DNA of 64,000 nucleotides, taken from Prauserella flavalba. GTDB lineage: Bacteria; Actinomycetota; Actinomycetes; Mycobacteriales; Pseudonocardiaceae. Shown here in pieces: positions 45,866-54,184 of this stretch (the first letter of the stretch is position 1; the number at the start of each line of letters is the position of its first letter). The notes beneath the pieces were generated by a model. The model saw only the letters and a list, made by a program, of their open reading frames with translations, was not told the origin of the DNA and made no database searches. The stretch covers positions 1-64,000 of the forward strand of contig NZ_MASU01000014.1 of NCBI RefSeq assembly GCF_003202235.1, given 5' to 3'. Made by a program: the position numbers and the translations under genes.

Positions 45866-46828
45866 ATGAGCGTCCGGTTTGGACCTCCCCCCGCCTTCGA
45901 TCCGGAGGCCGCGACGGTGCTCGGCACGGTCGACGACTGGGCCCCGGCTGCGCTCCGGCCCGAGCAGGTGCCCGCGGTTCGCGAGCGGTTCAACGCGCAC
46001 GTGCTCTCCGACGAAGAGCTGCGGCAGGGAGGGCGGATCGACCTGTGGGACCAGCGGGTGTCGGACGAGGTGTCCGTGGTGGTCGGCCGTCCGGCGGAGC
46101 TGAAGGTGCCCGCGCCCGCGGTCTACTGGATCCACGGTGGCGGGATGGTCATGGGGACCAACCGGGGCGGGATCGGCGATCCGCTCGCGTGGGCGCTGGA
46201 GCTCGGGCTCGTCGTGGTGTCGGTCGAATACCGGCTGGCCCCCGAACACCCGCACCCGGTGCCGGTCGAGGACTGCTACGCCGGGCTGCTGTGGACTGAT
46301 CGGAACGCGGACGAGCTCGGTATCGACCCCGCCGGGCTGGTCGTCGCGGGGGCCAGTGCGGGCGGCGGCCTCGGCGCGGCACTCGCGCTGATGGCCCGCG
46401 ACCGGGGCGGGCCGCGGCTCGCCGGTCAGCTGCTGCTCTCGCCCATGCTGGACGACCGCAACGACTCCCCGTCCACACTTCAGCTGACCGGCGTCGGCGT
46501 GTGGGACCGGACGGCGAACGACACCGGCTGGACGGCCCTGCTCGGTGCGGCGCGGGGCGGCCCTGACGTGTCCCCCTACGCCGCGCCTGCCCGCGCGGAA
46601 GACCTGTCGGGACTGCCACCCGCGTTCATCGACGCCGGTTCCGCGGAGTCGTTCCGGGATGAGGACGTCGCGTACGCAAGCCGCATTTGGCTCGCCGGTG
46701 GCGCCGCCGAGCTGCACGTGTGGCCGGGCGGGTACCACCGGTTCGACGCGCTCGTGCCCGACGCGACGCTTTCCCGGGACGCGAAAGCCGCGCGGGTGCG
46801 CTGGCTCCGGCGGATCCTCACCACGTGA
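45866..46828 (+). CDS. Alpha/beta hydrolase, hormone-sensitive-lipase family
   Basis: 320 residues. Oxyanion motif HGGGMV at about residues 90-95, nucleophile serine in GASAGGG, acid in LPPAFIDAGSAE, histidine in GGYHRFDALV. These are the hallmarks of HSL-type esterases. Immediate placement (4 bp) after the LLM gene puts it in the pyrimidine/hydantoin operon; it may hydrolyse an ester or amide intermediate, but no substrate can be read from the sequence. It ends 26 bp before palindrome A4. Confidence 0.87.
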   Translation: MSVRFGPPPAFDPEAATVLGTVDDWAPAALRPEQVPAVRERFNAHVLSDEELRQGGRIDLWDQRVSDEVSVVVGRPAELKVPAPAVYWIHGGGMVMGTNRGGIGDPLAWALELGLVVVSVEYRLAPEHPHPVPVEDCYAGLLWTDRNADELGIDPAGLVVAGASAGGGLGAALALMARDRGGPRLAGQLLLSPMLDDRNDSPSTLQLTGVGVWDRTANDTGWTALLGAARGGPDVSPYAAPARAEDLSGLPPAFIDAGSAESFRDEDVAYASRIWLAGGAAELHVWPGGYHRFDALVPDATLSRDAKAARVRWLRRILTT

Positions 46829-46906
46829 CGCTGCCGGCAGGTCCGTTCCCAGCCGCAGTGAAGGCCACCTTCACTGCGTTCAACGCAGTGAAGGTGGCCT
46901 TCACTG

Positions 46907-47824
46907 AGCCTTTTCCATCTTGATCTTTGTGTGGTTTGGCGTGTTGGTGTGCCGAACGTAGTGAAGCTCCTGGTAGATGGATCGTCGACCAAGATCAACC
47001 CAGGACCACCAGGAGCTTCGCGTGTTGTTGTATCCCGGCACGATCGACCTGTCCACCACCCACCTGCGGTATGTCGCCACCGTGGTCCGCGTCCACCGCC
47101 GCCGGATCGGCAGCCGCTGGCGTCGGCTCTCGGCCGGCCAGCAGGCCCTGCTGGTGCTGGCCCACCTGCGCAACGGCGACCCCTACGCGCGGCTGGCCGC
47201 CGGATTCGGCATCGGGATCGCCACCGTGTACCGCTACATCCGCGAAACGGTCCACCTGCTCGCCGCCCGCGCACCCACCCTCACCGACGCACTCCGGCGC
47301 CTGTCCCGCCACGGCGACAACTACGCCATCCTCGACGGCAGCGTCATCCGCACCGACCGGCTCGCCGCCGACCGACCGTTCTACTCCGGCAAACACCGCC
47401 ACCACGGCATCAACCTGCAAGCACTCACCGACCCGCGCGGCACCCTGCTCTGGGTCTCCGACGGCCTACCCGCAGCGGTCAACGACACCGCCGCAGCCCG
47501 CCACCACAACATCCCCGACGCCTGCCGCCAAGCCGGCATCACCGTGCTGGCCGACAGCGGCTACCACCACATCGCCGACGGGGTGATCACCCCCTACAAA
47601 CGCGTGGGCGGCGGCCACATCACCACCCGGGAACTCAACCCCGGCCAACGCGTAGCCAACACCGCCCTCGCCCGCGTCCGCGCCCCCGGCGAACGCGCCT
47701 TCGCCACCCTCAAAGCCTGGCGCATCCTCACCCGCGTCCGCTGCAGCCCCCACCACGTCACCACACTCGCCAAAGCCATCCACACCCTCGAACACCACCC
47801 CCACCACCAAGGATGAAAAAGGCT
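46907..47824 (+). mobile_element. IS5-like (DDE_4 type) insertion sequence, 918 bp
   Basis: Ends AGCCTTTTCCATC and GATGAAAAAGGCT form a short inverted repeat. A 5-bp duplication CACTG flanks it at 46902-46906 and 47825-47829. One transposase gene fills the element. The insertion point is the last base pair of palindrome A4, so the ancestral sequence can be written exactly. Confidence 0.9.
47022..47816 (+). CDS. IS5-like transposase (DDE_Tnp_4 / HARBI1-like)
   Basis: 264 residues from GTG 47022, preceded by AGGAG. An N-terminal helix-turn-helix (SAGQQALLVLAHLRNGDPY, LAAGFGIGIATVYRYIRETV) leads to the catalytic domain with D in YAILDGSVIRTDRL, the KHRHHGINLQALTDPRG strand, D in VLADSGYHH and E in APGERAFATLKAWRIL. 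All three acidic residues are present, so it is probably functional. A longer start at 46977 is possible but lacks a ribosome site. Confidence 0.87.
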   Translation: MLLYPGTIDLSTTHLRYVATVVRVHRRRIGSRWRRLSAGQQALLVLAHLRNGDPYARLAAGFGIGIATVYRYIRETVHLLAARAPTLTDALRRLSRHGDNYAILDGSVIRTDRLAADRPFYSGKHRHHGINLQALTDPRGTLLWVSDGLPAAVNDTAAARHHNIPDACRQAGITVLADSGYHHIADGVITPYKRVGGGHITTRELNPGQRVANTALARVRAPGERAFATLKAWRILTRVRCSPHHVTTLAKAIHTLEHHPHHQG

Positions 47825-47830
47825 CACTGC

Positions 47831-48185
47831 AGGTCGCTCGGGCGGATGCGAAGCGTGCGTGGGCGCGGCGGCGACCACCACCTCGTTGCCGCTGTCGGTG
47901 AGGACGGCTGCGCAAACGGATGGGCGACCGCGCGCCCGTCTGGACCGAAATCGGCGTCGCGGCCCTGGGCGCGCCGAGGATGCGCGTCGAGATCCGGGCC
48001 ACCGCGATCGTCGGCTCGGCCTAGGAGCGCACTGAACCACCGCTGCCCTACTGCGCGACGCCCAGACGGCGCCTCGCTGCGTTGTCGGAAAGCCCGAGTA
48101 CGACCCGGTACGAGGGCTTCCCTCCGCCTTGCGAAGCCGCCGCCTGGATCGCCGCTCGCTACGGGCGGGGTCGTTCAGCACGCTC
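47831..48185. other. 355-bp region between IS element and beta-lactamase-fold gene
   Basis: No intact gene. The first part holds a short in-frame remnant resembling the end of a RidA-family protein (47902-48024). The second part, about 48065-48170, holds GC-rich imperfect inverted segments around GCCCGAGTAC ... GTACGAGGGC that look like another decayed intergenic repeat. Confidence 0.5.
47902..48024 (+). pseudogene. Possible C-terminal fragment of a RidA-family protein
   Basis: The frame reads GDRAPVWTEIGVAALGAPRMR, then VEIRATAIVGSA and TAG. RidA proteins end with a similar pattern (R-P-x-x-T-x-x-G-V-A-A-L ... V-E-I-x-A-x-A). An in-frame stop lies just upstream and there is no start, so only the last 30 residues or so survive. 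The resemblance is short; it could be chance. Confidence 0.3.
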
Positions 48186-49418
48186 CTAGACCAGCGCCTG
48201 GTAGACGAGCTGGCGTAGTTGCTGGCGCAGCGGATGGGTGCTGGAGGGCAGCAGCTGGGTGAAAAAGAGCACGGTCAGCTCCTCGGCGGGGTCCACCCAG
48301 AACGCCGTGCTGGCCGCGCCGCCCCACGCGTACTCGCCGACGCTGGAGAGGGTCTTGGCCTTCACCGGGTCTTGCAGCACCGAGAACCCGAGCCCGAAGC
48401 CGAAGCCGTCGAACGGCATCTCGGCGAACAGCGGGCGCCCGAACGCCTCCAGGTCCGCCCCACCGGGCAGGTGGTTGCTCGTCATGGCCCGCACCGTGCG
48501 CGGGCTCAGCAGCCGCACGCCGTCCAGCTCGCCGCCGCGCAGCAGGAACTGCGTGAAACGGTGGTAGTCGGCGGCCGTCGAGGCGAGCCCCGCGCCGCCC
48601 TGCAGGCACACGGGCCTGCGCTTGATGCCGTCGCCGAACGCGTCGTTGCGGACCGCGCGGCGGGTGCCGGGTGCGGGGACGTACAGCGCGGCGAGCTGCT
48701 CCTGCGCCTCGCCTTCGACGGAGAACGCCGTGTCGGACATCCCGAGCGGGCCGAAGATCCGCTCGGCGAAGAACTCGTCGAGTGACCGGCCCGACACCAC
48801 CTCGACGAGCCTGCCGAGCACGTCGGTGGCGACCGAGTAGTTCCACTCCGAGCCCGGCTGGAACACCAGCGGCAGGCTCGCCCACGCCTCACAGCACGCG
48901 GCGAGGTCCTTGCCGGGCGGCGTGCTCCACTCGAACCCGGCGGTGCGGTAGAGCGCGTCCACGGGGTGCGCGTGATGGAAGCCGTAGGTGAGCCCCGCGG
49001 TGTGGGTGAGCAGGTGCCACACCCGGATGGGCTCGGTCGCGGGCTCCGTGACCGGCCGCAGCGACGAGCCCTTGGCGTAGACCCGCGGCTCGGTGAACTC
49101 GGGCAGCCAGCGGTGGATGGGGTCGGTGAGGTCGAAGGCGCCCTCCTCGAACAGCATCATCGCCGCGACCGACGTGATCGGCTTGGTCATCGAGAAGATC
49201 CGCCAGCGGGTGCCGGCCTCGACCGGAAGCCCGGCCTCCACGTCTCGCTGCCCGTAGGCGGACACGTGGGCGATCTTGCCGCGCCGGGCGACCACGGTGA
49301 GCCACCCGGGCAGCAGGCCCTCGTCGACGTAGCGGGACATCCGGCGGTCGACGCGGAGGAGGCGGTCCGCGTCGAACCCGAGCTCTGCGGGGTCGGCCTC
49401 GACCTTGAGATCCGTCAT
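48186..49418 (-). CDS. Serine hydrolase of the beta-lactamase / class C esterase family
   Basis: 410 residues. Catalytic S76-M-T-K79 (IFSMTKPITSV), then YSV in EWNYSVATDVLGRL (the Y-x-N-equivalent), and a C-terminal HxG-like region around EYAWGGAASTAFW. This is the EstB/LovD-type esterase group rather than a true beta-lactamase. No signal peptide, so cytoplasmic. ATG 49418 (MTDLKVEADPAELGFD). The gene is 10 bp after the siderophore-interacting protein and probably cotranscribed with it; the substrate might be a siderophore ester, by inference. Confidence 0.87.
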   Translation of the reverse strand: MTDLKVEADPAELGFDADRLLRVDRRMSRYVDEGLLPGWLTVVARRGKIAHVSAYGQRDVEAGLPVEAGTRWRIFSMTKPITSVAAMMLFEEGAFDLTDPIHRWLPEFTEPRVYAKGSSLRPVTEPATEPIRVWHLLTHTAGLTYGFHHAHPVDALYRTAGFEWSTPPGKDLAACCEAWASLPLVFQPGSEWNYSVATDVLGRLVEVVSGRSLDEFFAERIFGPLGMSDTAFSVEGEAQEQLAALYVPAPGTRRAVRNDAFGDGIKRRPVCLQGGAGLASTAADYHRFTQFLLRGGELDGVRLLSPRTVRAMTSNHLPGGADLEAFGRPLFAEMPFDGFGFGLGFSVLQDPVKAKTLSSVGEYAWGGAASTAFWVDPAEELTVLFFTQLLPSSTHPLRQQLRQLVYQALV

Positions 49419-49428
49419 GCCACCGGTT

Positions 49429-50253
49429 CTACCGGACGGCGGCCGCTTCCTCCTGCGCCCGTTCGGCTGCTTTCTCCTGCCGCCAGACCTCGTCGGTGCG
49501 GCCGCGGCGCCAGTAGCCGGAGATCGAGAGCCGGTCCTTGGGCACGCCGCGCTCGTCGAGCAGGTGCCTGCGCAGCTCCTTGACGAACCCGGCCTCGCCG
49601 TGGACGAACGCGTGCACGTTGCCCTCGGGGAAGTCCAGCTCGCGCACGGCGGCGACGAGGTCGTCGCCCTCGGCGCGGTGCAGCCAGCGGATCTGGGCGT
49701 CGCCCTTGGTCGCCAGCGGCTGCTCCTCGGCGGCGTCCTCGACGAGCACGAACGCGCGCACAGTGGCTCCCGCCGGCACCGCCTCCAGGGCCGCGCCGAT
49801 GGCAGGCAGCGCGCTCTCGTCGCCGACGAGCAGGTGCCAATCGGCGTCGGCCGAGGGCGCGTAGGCGCCGCCGGGACCGAGCAGCCACACCTCGTCGCCG
49901 GGCCGCAGGTTCGCGGCCCACGGCCCCGCGAGGCCCTCGTCGCCGTGGTGCACGAAGTCGATGGAGAGCTCACCGGCGGCCGCGTCGTAGTAACGCACCG
50001 TGTACGTCCGTAGGCGGGGCCAGTGCTCGCTCGGCAGCTCCGCCTTGATGGTCCGCATGTCCAGCGGCTCCGGATAGGTCACCCCTGGCGACGGGAAGAC
50101 GACCTTGACGTAGGCGTCGGTGAACTCGTTCGGCCGGAAGGCGGCGAGCCCCTCACCACCCGACACGACCCTGATCATGTGGGGTGTGATGCGTTCGGTG
50201 CGCAGCACCCGCAACCGGATCACCGGGCGGTTGCGATCCCGTGGCTCCGCCAT
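49429..50253 (-). CDS. Siderophore-interacting protein (NAD(P)H:flavin ferric-siderophore reductase)
   Basis: 274 residues. An N-terminal FAD-binding barrel with RLRTYTVRYYD (R-x-Y-T motif) and a Rossmann-like SIP domain starting at WHLLVGDESALPAIGAALEAVP and ending ISGYWRRGRTDEVWR, the latter the family's C-terminal signature. It reduces ferric siderophores in the cytoplasm to release iron. ATG 50253, behind AGGAG, is preferred over upstream in-frame codons because an iron-box sits at 50290-50303, between those upstream codons and this start. Confidence 0.92.
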   Translation of the reverse strand: MAEPRDRNRPVIRLRVLRTERITPHMIRVVSGGEGLAAFRPNEFTDAYVKVVFPSPGVTYPEPLDMRTIKAELPSEHWPRLRTYTVRYYDAAAGELSIDFVHHGDEGLAGPWAANLRPGDEVWLLGPGGAYAPSADADWHLLVGDESALPAIGAALEAVPAGATVRAFVLVEDAAEEQPLATKGDAQIRWLHRAEGDDLVAAVRELDFPEGNVHAFVHGEAGFVKELRRHLLDERGVPKDRLSISGYWRRGRTDEVWRQEKAAERAQEEAAAVR

Positions 50254-50289
50254 GCGTGACTCCTCTGCGGCGCGGAAAGCGTCAGTAGA

Positions 50290-50303
50290 TAAGGCTAGCC
50301 TAA
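50290..50303 (-). promoter_or_regulatory. Iron box (IdeR/DtxR-type operator)
   Basis: On the minus strand TTAGGCTAGCCTTA, close to the core of the IdeR/DtxR consensus (TTAGGTTAGSCTAACCTAA) and palindromic. It lies 37 bp before the start of the siderophore-interacting protein gene, where repression by iron-loaded IdeR is expected. Confidence 0.75.
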
Positions 50304-50415
50304 CATCTTCCAGCACGAGCTCAGCTGAACTGCGTGTCCGGTCGCGCGACCGCACCCGTGACGCTACTCCGCGGCGAGCACTGAGCCGGCGGACACCCGT
50401 CCGCGCCGCGAGCGG

Positions 50416-51432
50416 TCAGTAGTCGATCGCCTCGACGAGCGGCGACGGCTCGTCCATCAGCGCCCAGAACCGGTCTCGCAACGCGACAGTGACGGAGCCA
50501 GGGGTTCCGTCCGCCACCGGTGCGCCGTCCAGGGACGTGATCGGGGTGACGCCTCCTGCGGTTGTGACGGCGATCAGCTCGTCCGCGTCGTAGAGCTCCT
50601 GGCTGGTCACGTCACGCAGGTCGGCGTCGATGCCCATGGCCTTCGCGATCTCGAACACGGTTCGGCGCGTGATACCGGGGAGTGCGTTGCGCGACGGCGA
50701 CACGAGCCGGCCGTCCTTCACGATCACGACGTTGAAACCCGGCCCCTCGGCGACGCAGCCGTCCGCGTCGAGGAGAATCGCGGTCCGCACACCGCGATCC
50801 TTGGCCTCGAAGCTGGCGGCGGTCAGATCACCCCACTGGTAGTTCTTCACGGTCGGATCGATCGTGTTGCGGCCCGCCCGTCGCACGTGCCGGGGAACGA
50901 TGGCCGATGTCCCGAAGATCTGCTCATGTGGCGGGAAGGCCCACAGGTACGGGATCGCGTAGACGTACACCTGCGTGGTCAGCTTGGACAGGTCCTTTTC
51001 GCCCTTGCGCGCGCCGAAGCCGCGAGTCAGCGTGATGTTCACATAGGACTCACGAAGCTGCGACAGCGCGACGCAACGCTTCGCGATGCTCGCCAGCTCT
51101 TCCTTGGTCAGCGGCGATGGCAGCCGAAGCTTCCGTGCGCCGTCGAGCAGCCGGTCGAGGTGGTCGCCGAGGCGGAAGATGTTGCCGTGCCAGACGTGCG
51201 CCACGGTATAGGTCAGGTCGGAATGGCCGAATCCCGTGTCGAAGATCGAGATCCGGGCCTCCGAGGCCGGGACGTACTCGCCCTCGATCCACGCCGCTCC
51301 CCCGGCGAACCGGCTGGAGGTGTCCAGTGCGTAGTCGCTGTACTGGATGACCGAACCCGCGGGGGTGTCCTCGCGGATGGCTCCGGGTTCCACGCTGACG
51401 AGGTTGGTGGTGGCGGAGTCGGTGATCGCCAT
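50416..51432 (-). CDS. Fold-type IV aminotransferase, (R)-selective amine-transaminase-like
   Basis: 338 residues. PLP lysine K196 in IDPTVKNYQWGDLTAASFEA; C-terminal TTAGGVTPITSLDG is the phosphate-binding turn. The start of the small domain reads FDTGFGHSDLTYTVAHVW: histidine 70 and the TYTV that follows match known (R)-amine transaminases (H-S-D-L-T-Y-D-V) rather than branched-chain or D-amino-acid enzymes. The large N-terminal loop and VRRAGRNTIDPTVKN also follow that group. It is encoded 56 bp after an APC permease gene, suggesting import and transamination of an amine or amino acid. Start ATG 51432 behind AGGAAAGG. Confidence 0.85.
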   Translation of the reverse strand: MAITDSATTNLVSVEPGAIREDTPAGSVIQYSDYALDTSSRFAGGAAWIEGEYVPASEARISIFDTGFGHSDLTYTVAHVWHGNIFRLGDHLDRLLDGARKLRLPSPLTKEELASIAKRCVALSQLRESYVNITLTRGFGARKGEKDLSKLTTQVYVYAIPYLWAFPPHEQIFGTSAIVPRHVRRAGRNTIDPTVKNYQWGDLTAASFEAKDRGVRTAILLDADGCVAEGPGFNVVIVKDGRLVSPSRNALPGITRRTVFEIAKAMGIDADLRDVTSQELYDADELIAVTTAGGVTPITSLDGAPVADGTPGSVTVALRDRFWALMDEPSPLVEAIDY

Positions 51433-51488
51433 GATGAGTCCTTTCCTGAAACGTGCGGATGTCAGCGAACAAGGGAGATCGGTGGGGG

Positions 51489-53006
51489 TCAGGTGGCCTG
51501 GTCGTCGCGGACGACACCGGCGCCGGCCACGCGGCGACGCAGCCGGCCGCGCAGCCCGAACGCCCACCAGGCCGCTGCGACGACCAGGACGCCGAGGAAA
51601 ACCCAACCGTTGCCCGCGAACTGCGGAAGAACGATCAGGACCGCGGCAACGACCAGGAACACGGCCAGGCTCACCACGTACAGCGGCATCCGGAGGCGAC
51701 CCAGGTCGAAGGTGCCGGGGTCACCTGCCGGGATCGTGCCGCGGCGCGCCCCGATGATCAATCCGATGGTCTGCAGGATGAAGACCGTGAAGAAGGCCAG
51801 CGACGCGATCCCGATGATGTAGGTGAACGCCGTCTCGTTGATCAACGCTGACAGCAGCAGCATCGTGGAAAGGCAGCCGAGACCGATGACGGCGTTGGTC
51901 GGCGTGAGGCTGGTCGGCGACACGTGCCGCCAGACCCGCGAGAAGGGCAGCATGTTGTCGCGGGCCATCGAGTAGGTCAGCCGCGTGGCGACCAGGATGT
52001 TCGCCAGCAGGCACGCGAGGATGTTGGTCAGTGCGACCGCTACGACGATCTTGGTGACCACCGGTCCGGCCTGCTGGGTGATGATCTCCTCGATCGGGGC
52101 CGAGGGGCGGGCGAGCACCGCGTCGCTGTCCCGGATGGCCAGCACATAGACGATGTACATCAGCAGCTCGATCACGATGGACGAGGCCAGCGCGTAGAAC
52201 ATCGTCCTGGGGATGACACGTCGGCTGTTCTTCGTCTCCTCGGCGACGTCGGCGCACGACTCGACGCCCAGCAGTCCGAAGAACGGCCCGAGTGCGGCAG
52301 CCAGCCAGGCGATCGCGTAGCTGCCCTCCTCGCCGGAACCGCCGGCGGTGAACAGGACGGACAGTGGTTGATGCCGGTCCGGGGCCGAGAACGCGAGCAC
52401 CCCGACCAGGATCGTCGCACCGATGGTGACGGCGAGTTCGAGACTGACACCGATGTTGTTGACCATCGTCGCGAACCGCACACCGTAGATGTTGATCAGG
52501 ACGCAGACCGCGACGACGCCGATGGCCAGCAGGATCTGCGCCGCCTGGCTCATGTCCCAACCGAACAAGCCGCCGAGGTATCCCGAAAGGACGTAGCCGA
52601 CGCCCGTCATGCCACAGATCCATCCGACGAGCGCGATGGATCCGGTGAACCACCCGAGGGTCGGGCCGTTGATCCTGCTCGTCCACTGGTAGGCGTAGCC
52701 GGCAAGCGGGATCTTCGCCGCCAGGTCGGCTGCGATGGCGGCCCAGACCGCGAACACCGCGCCCGCGATCAGGAGCGTCCAGACGAAGGGCGCGCCGGCG
52801 CTGGTGTATCCGGCGCCGAAGCCGGTGAAGACCGCGGTCGTGGCGCTGATCGTGGCAAACCCGATGGCGAAGGAGGCAAGTGGGCCGACGGACCGATCGA
52901 GCTTCTGTGTGTAGCCGAACTCCGCGAGGCGGGCGTCTTCGTCGTCCGCGCCATCGGCGGCGCTGGAGGACGGCGCGCCTGCCGGGAACATCTCGGCCTT
53001 GCTCAT
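51489..53006 (-). CDS. APC-family amino acid/amine permease
   Basis: 505 residues, about 12 transmembrane helices. Conserved segments: VGPLASFAIGFATISATTAVF (helix 1 with the substrate-binding G-x-A turn), AAKIPLAGYAYQWTSRINGP, FGLLGVESCADVAEETKNSRRVIPR. The ETKN-x-x-R-x-I-P motif belongs to the amino-acid/choline transporter (ACT/BAT) group that includes GABA and choline permeases. Located between a LysR regulator (upstream) and an (R)-transaminase-like enzyme (downstream), it probably imports their shared substrate. Confidence 0.88.
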   Translation of the reverse strand: MSKAEMFPAGAPSSSAADGADDEDARLAEFGYTQKLDRSVGPLASFAIGFATISATTAVFTGFGAGYTSAGAPFVWTLLIAGAVFAVWAAIAADLAAKIPLAGYAYQWTSRINGPTLGWFTGSIALVGWICGMTGVGYVLSGYLGGLFGWDMSQAAQILLAIGVVAVCVLINIYGVRFATMVNNIGVSLELAVTIGATILVGVLAFSAPDRHQPLSVLFTAGGSGEEGSYAIAWLAAALGPFFGLLGVESCADVAEETKNSRRVIPRTMFYALASSIVIELLMYIVYVLAIRDSDAVLARPSAPIEEIITQQAGPVVTKIVVAVALTNILACLLANILVATRLTYSMARDNMLPFSRVWRHVSPTSLTPTNAVIGLGCLSTMLLLSALINETAFTYIIGIASLAFFTVFILQTIGLIIGARRGTIPAGDPGTFDLGRLRMPLYVVSLAVFLVVAAVLIVLPQFAGNGWVFLGVLVVAAAWWAFGLRGRLRRRVAGAGVVRDDQAT

Positions 53007-53052
53007 GGTCGCTCCAGTTCGGACGGGCGGACCGCGTCGGGCGGCCGCTTCT

Positions 53053-53068
53053 GCTGACTGGAGTCAGC
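53053..53068. promoter_or_regulatory. Inverted repeat upstream of the permease gene
   Basis: GCTGAC-TGGA-GTCAGC, a 6-4-6 perfect inverted repeat 47 bp before the permease start. Its place in the only gap of the lysR-permease-transaminase row makes it a candidate operator or leader hairpin. Confidence 0.35.
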
Positions 53069-53136
53069 ACACCGGAGACTCAGGCGCGAGGGAAGTTCCT
53101 AATTCTCATGGGATCAATAGCCTGGGTTTATCGGCC

Positions 53137-54066
53137 TCAGTGCTCTTCGAGCCCGTCGCTGCCCCAGTTCTGCTGAACGTGCCGCACGAACAAGTCACCT
53201 TCCCGGGTCAGCAGGCCCGGATCCCAGACCAGAGCGGTATCGCTCGAGGGCCGTCCCGTGATGGGCACGTAGACCACACCCGGTCTTTCGTACAGTCGCG
53301 CACAGGCCTCGGTCGTGAAGCTGATGCCCAGGCCCCGGGCGACGTACGTGGTCTCCGCCTCGTATGTCGCGGCCGTGGCGGCGATCGTGGGCGCGCGCCC
53401 GCCCCTGGCATCCATCGCGAGCCAGTGTTCGCGCCAGCTGCCCGCCGTGTCCGGTGCGGCGACGATCGGTTCGTCGAGCAACTCGCCGATCTCGACCTCG
53501 TTCCGGCCCGCGAGGCGATGGTCGCGGGGCAGGCACGCCACCCAGTGCTCCGAATCGACGACGTGTACGCGATGACGGGGAAGGTCCACCGGCGGACGGA
53601 TGAGGGCCAGCTCGACCGTCCCGTCCGCCAAACCCGCCGTCGGATCCGAGAAGTCGAACTCCGTCGCCTCGACGGTGATCTCGGGATGCGCGATCTCGAA
53701 GTGTCGAACCATCCGGAACAGGAGGTCCGCTCCGGTACCGATCAGATAGCCGAGCCTGATGCGACCGGCTCCGGGATGCGCGAGCGCGACGAGCTGGTCG
53801 ACGGCGGCGTCGACATGCTGCAGCGCTTCACGGGCGGTCGGCAGCCACGCCGCGCCGACTTCCGTGAGCGATACCTCCCTGGTGTTCCTGGCGAACAACA
53901 CGACGTCGAGCTGGCGCTCCAGCTGTTTGATCGCAGTCGAGAGGGCGGGCTGCGTGATGAAGAGCCTGTCGGCAGCCCGGCGATAGTTCAGCTCCTCCCC
54001 GAGGACGACGGCGTATCGCAGCTGCCTCAGCGTGACCGCGGCGTTGTTGACGACTTCCTCCCGCAC
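53137..54066 (-). CDS. LysR-family transcriptional regulator
   Basis: 309 residues. N-terminal winged helix: VTLRQLRYAVVLGEELNYRRAADRLFITQPALSTAIKQLERQLDVVLFAR (in parts), with the LFITQPALSTAIK recognition helix. A two-lobe effector domain follows (GRIRLGYLIGTGADLLF, LALIRPPVDLP). Probably controls the permease and transaminase genes lying downstream in the same orientation, although LysR genes are more often divergent from their targets. GTG 54066 start. Confidence 0.9.
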   Translation of the reverse strand: MREEVVNNAAVTLRQLRYAVVLGEELNYRRAADRLFITQPALSTAIKQLERQLDVVLFARNTREVSLTEVGAAWLPTAREALQHVDAAVDQLVALAHPGAGRIRLGYLIGTGADLLFRMVRHFEIAHPEITVEATEFDFSDPTAGLADGTVELALIRPPVDLPRHRVHVVDSEHWVACLPRDHRLAGRNEVEIGELLDEPIVAAPDTAGSWREHWLAMDARGGRAPTIAATAATYEAETTYVARGLGISFTTEACARLYERPGVVYVPITGRPSSDTALVWDPGLLTREGDLFVRHVQQNWGSDGLEEH

Positions 54067-54184
54067 GGCTCGAAATCCGATCCGCCCGATATTACCTGTT
54101 CAGGGCCTTCTGGCGACGCTCGAGCTGCTGATCCTAACGCCCGATGCGCACTCGGCGACGAGTCTCGCCGTCGAACACGTCGAC

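Larger units (their letters stand above)
46855..47830. repeat. Class A palindromic repeat (copy A4) split by an IS element
   Basis: 52 of 53 bases of the palindrome lie at 46855-46906, ending in CACTG. The IS element follows, then a duplicated CACTG (47825-47829), and the final C of the palindrome is at 47830. Joining the flanks with one CACTG restores the full repeat. It follows the end of the hydrolase gene, the same type of position as A3. Confidence 0.9.

Noticed and set aside
48186-49418. True class C beta-lactamase (resistance gene)
   Set aside because: No signal peptide, YSV in place of YAN, and esterase-like overall pattern.
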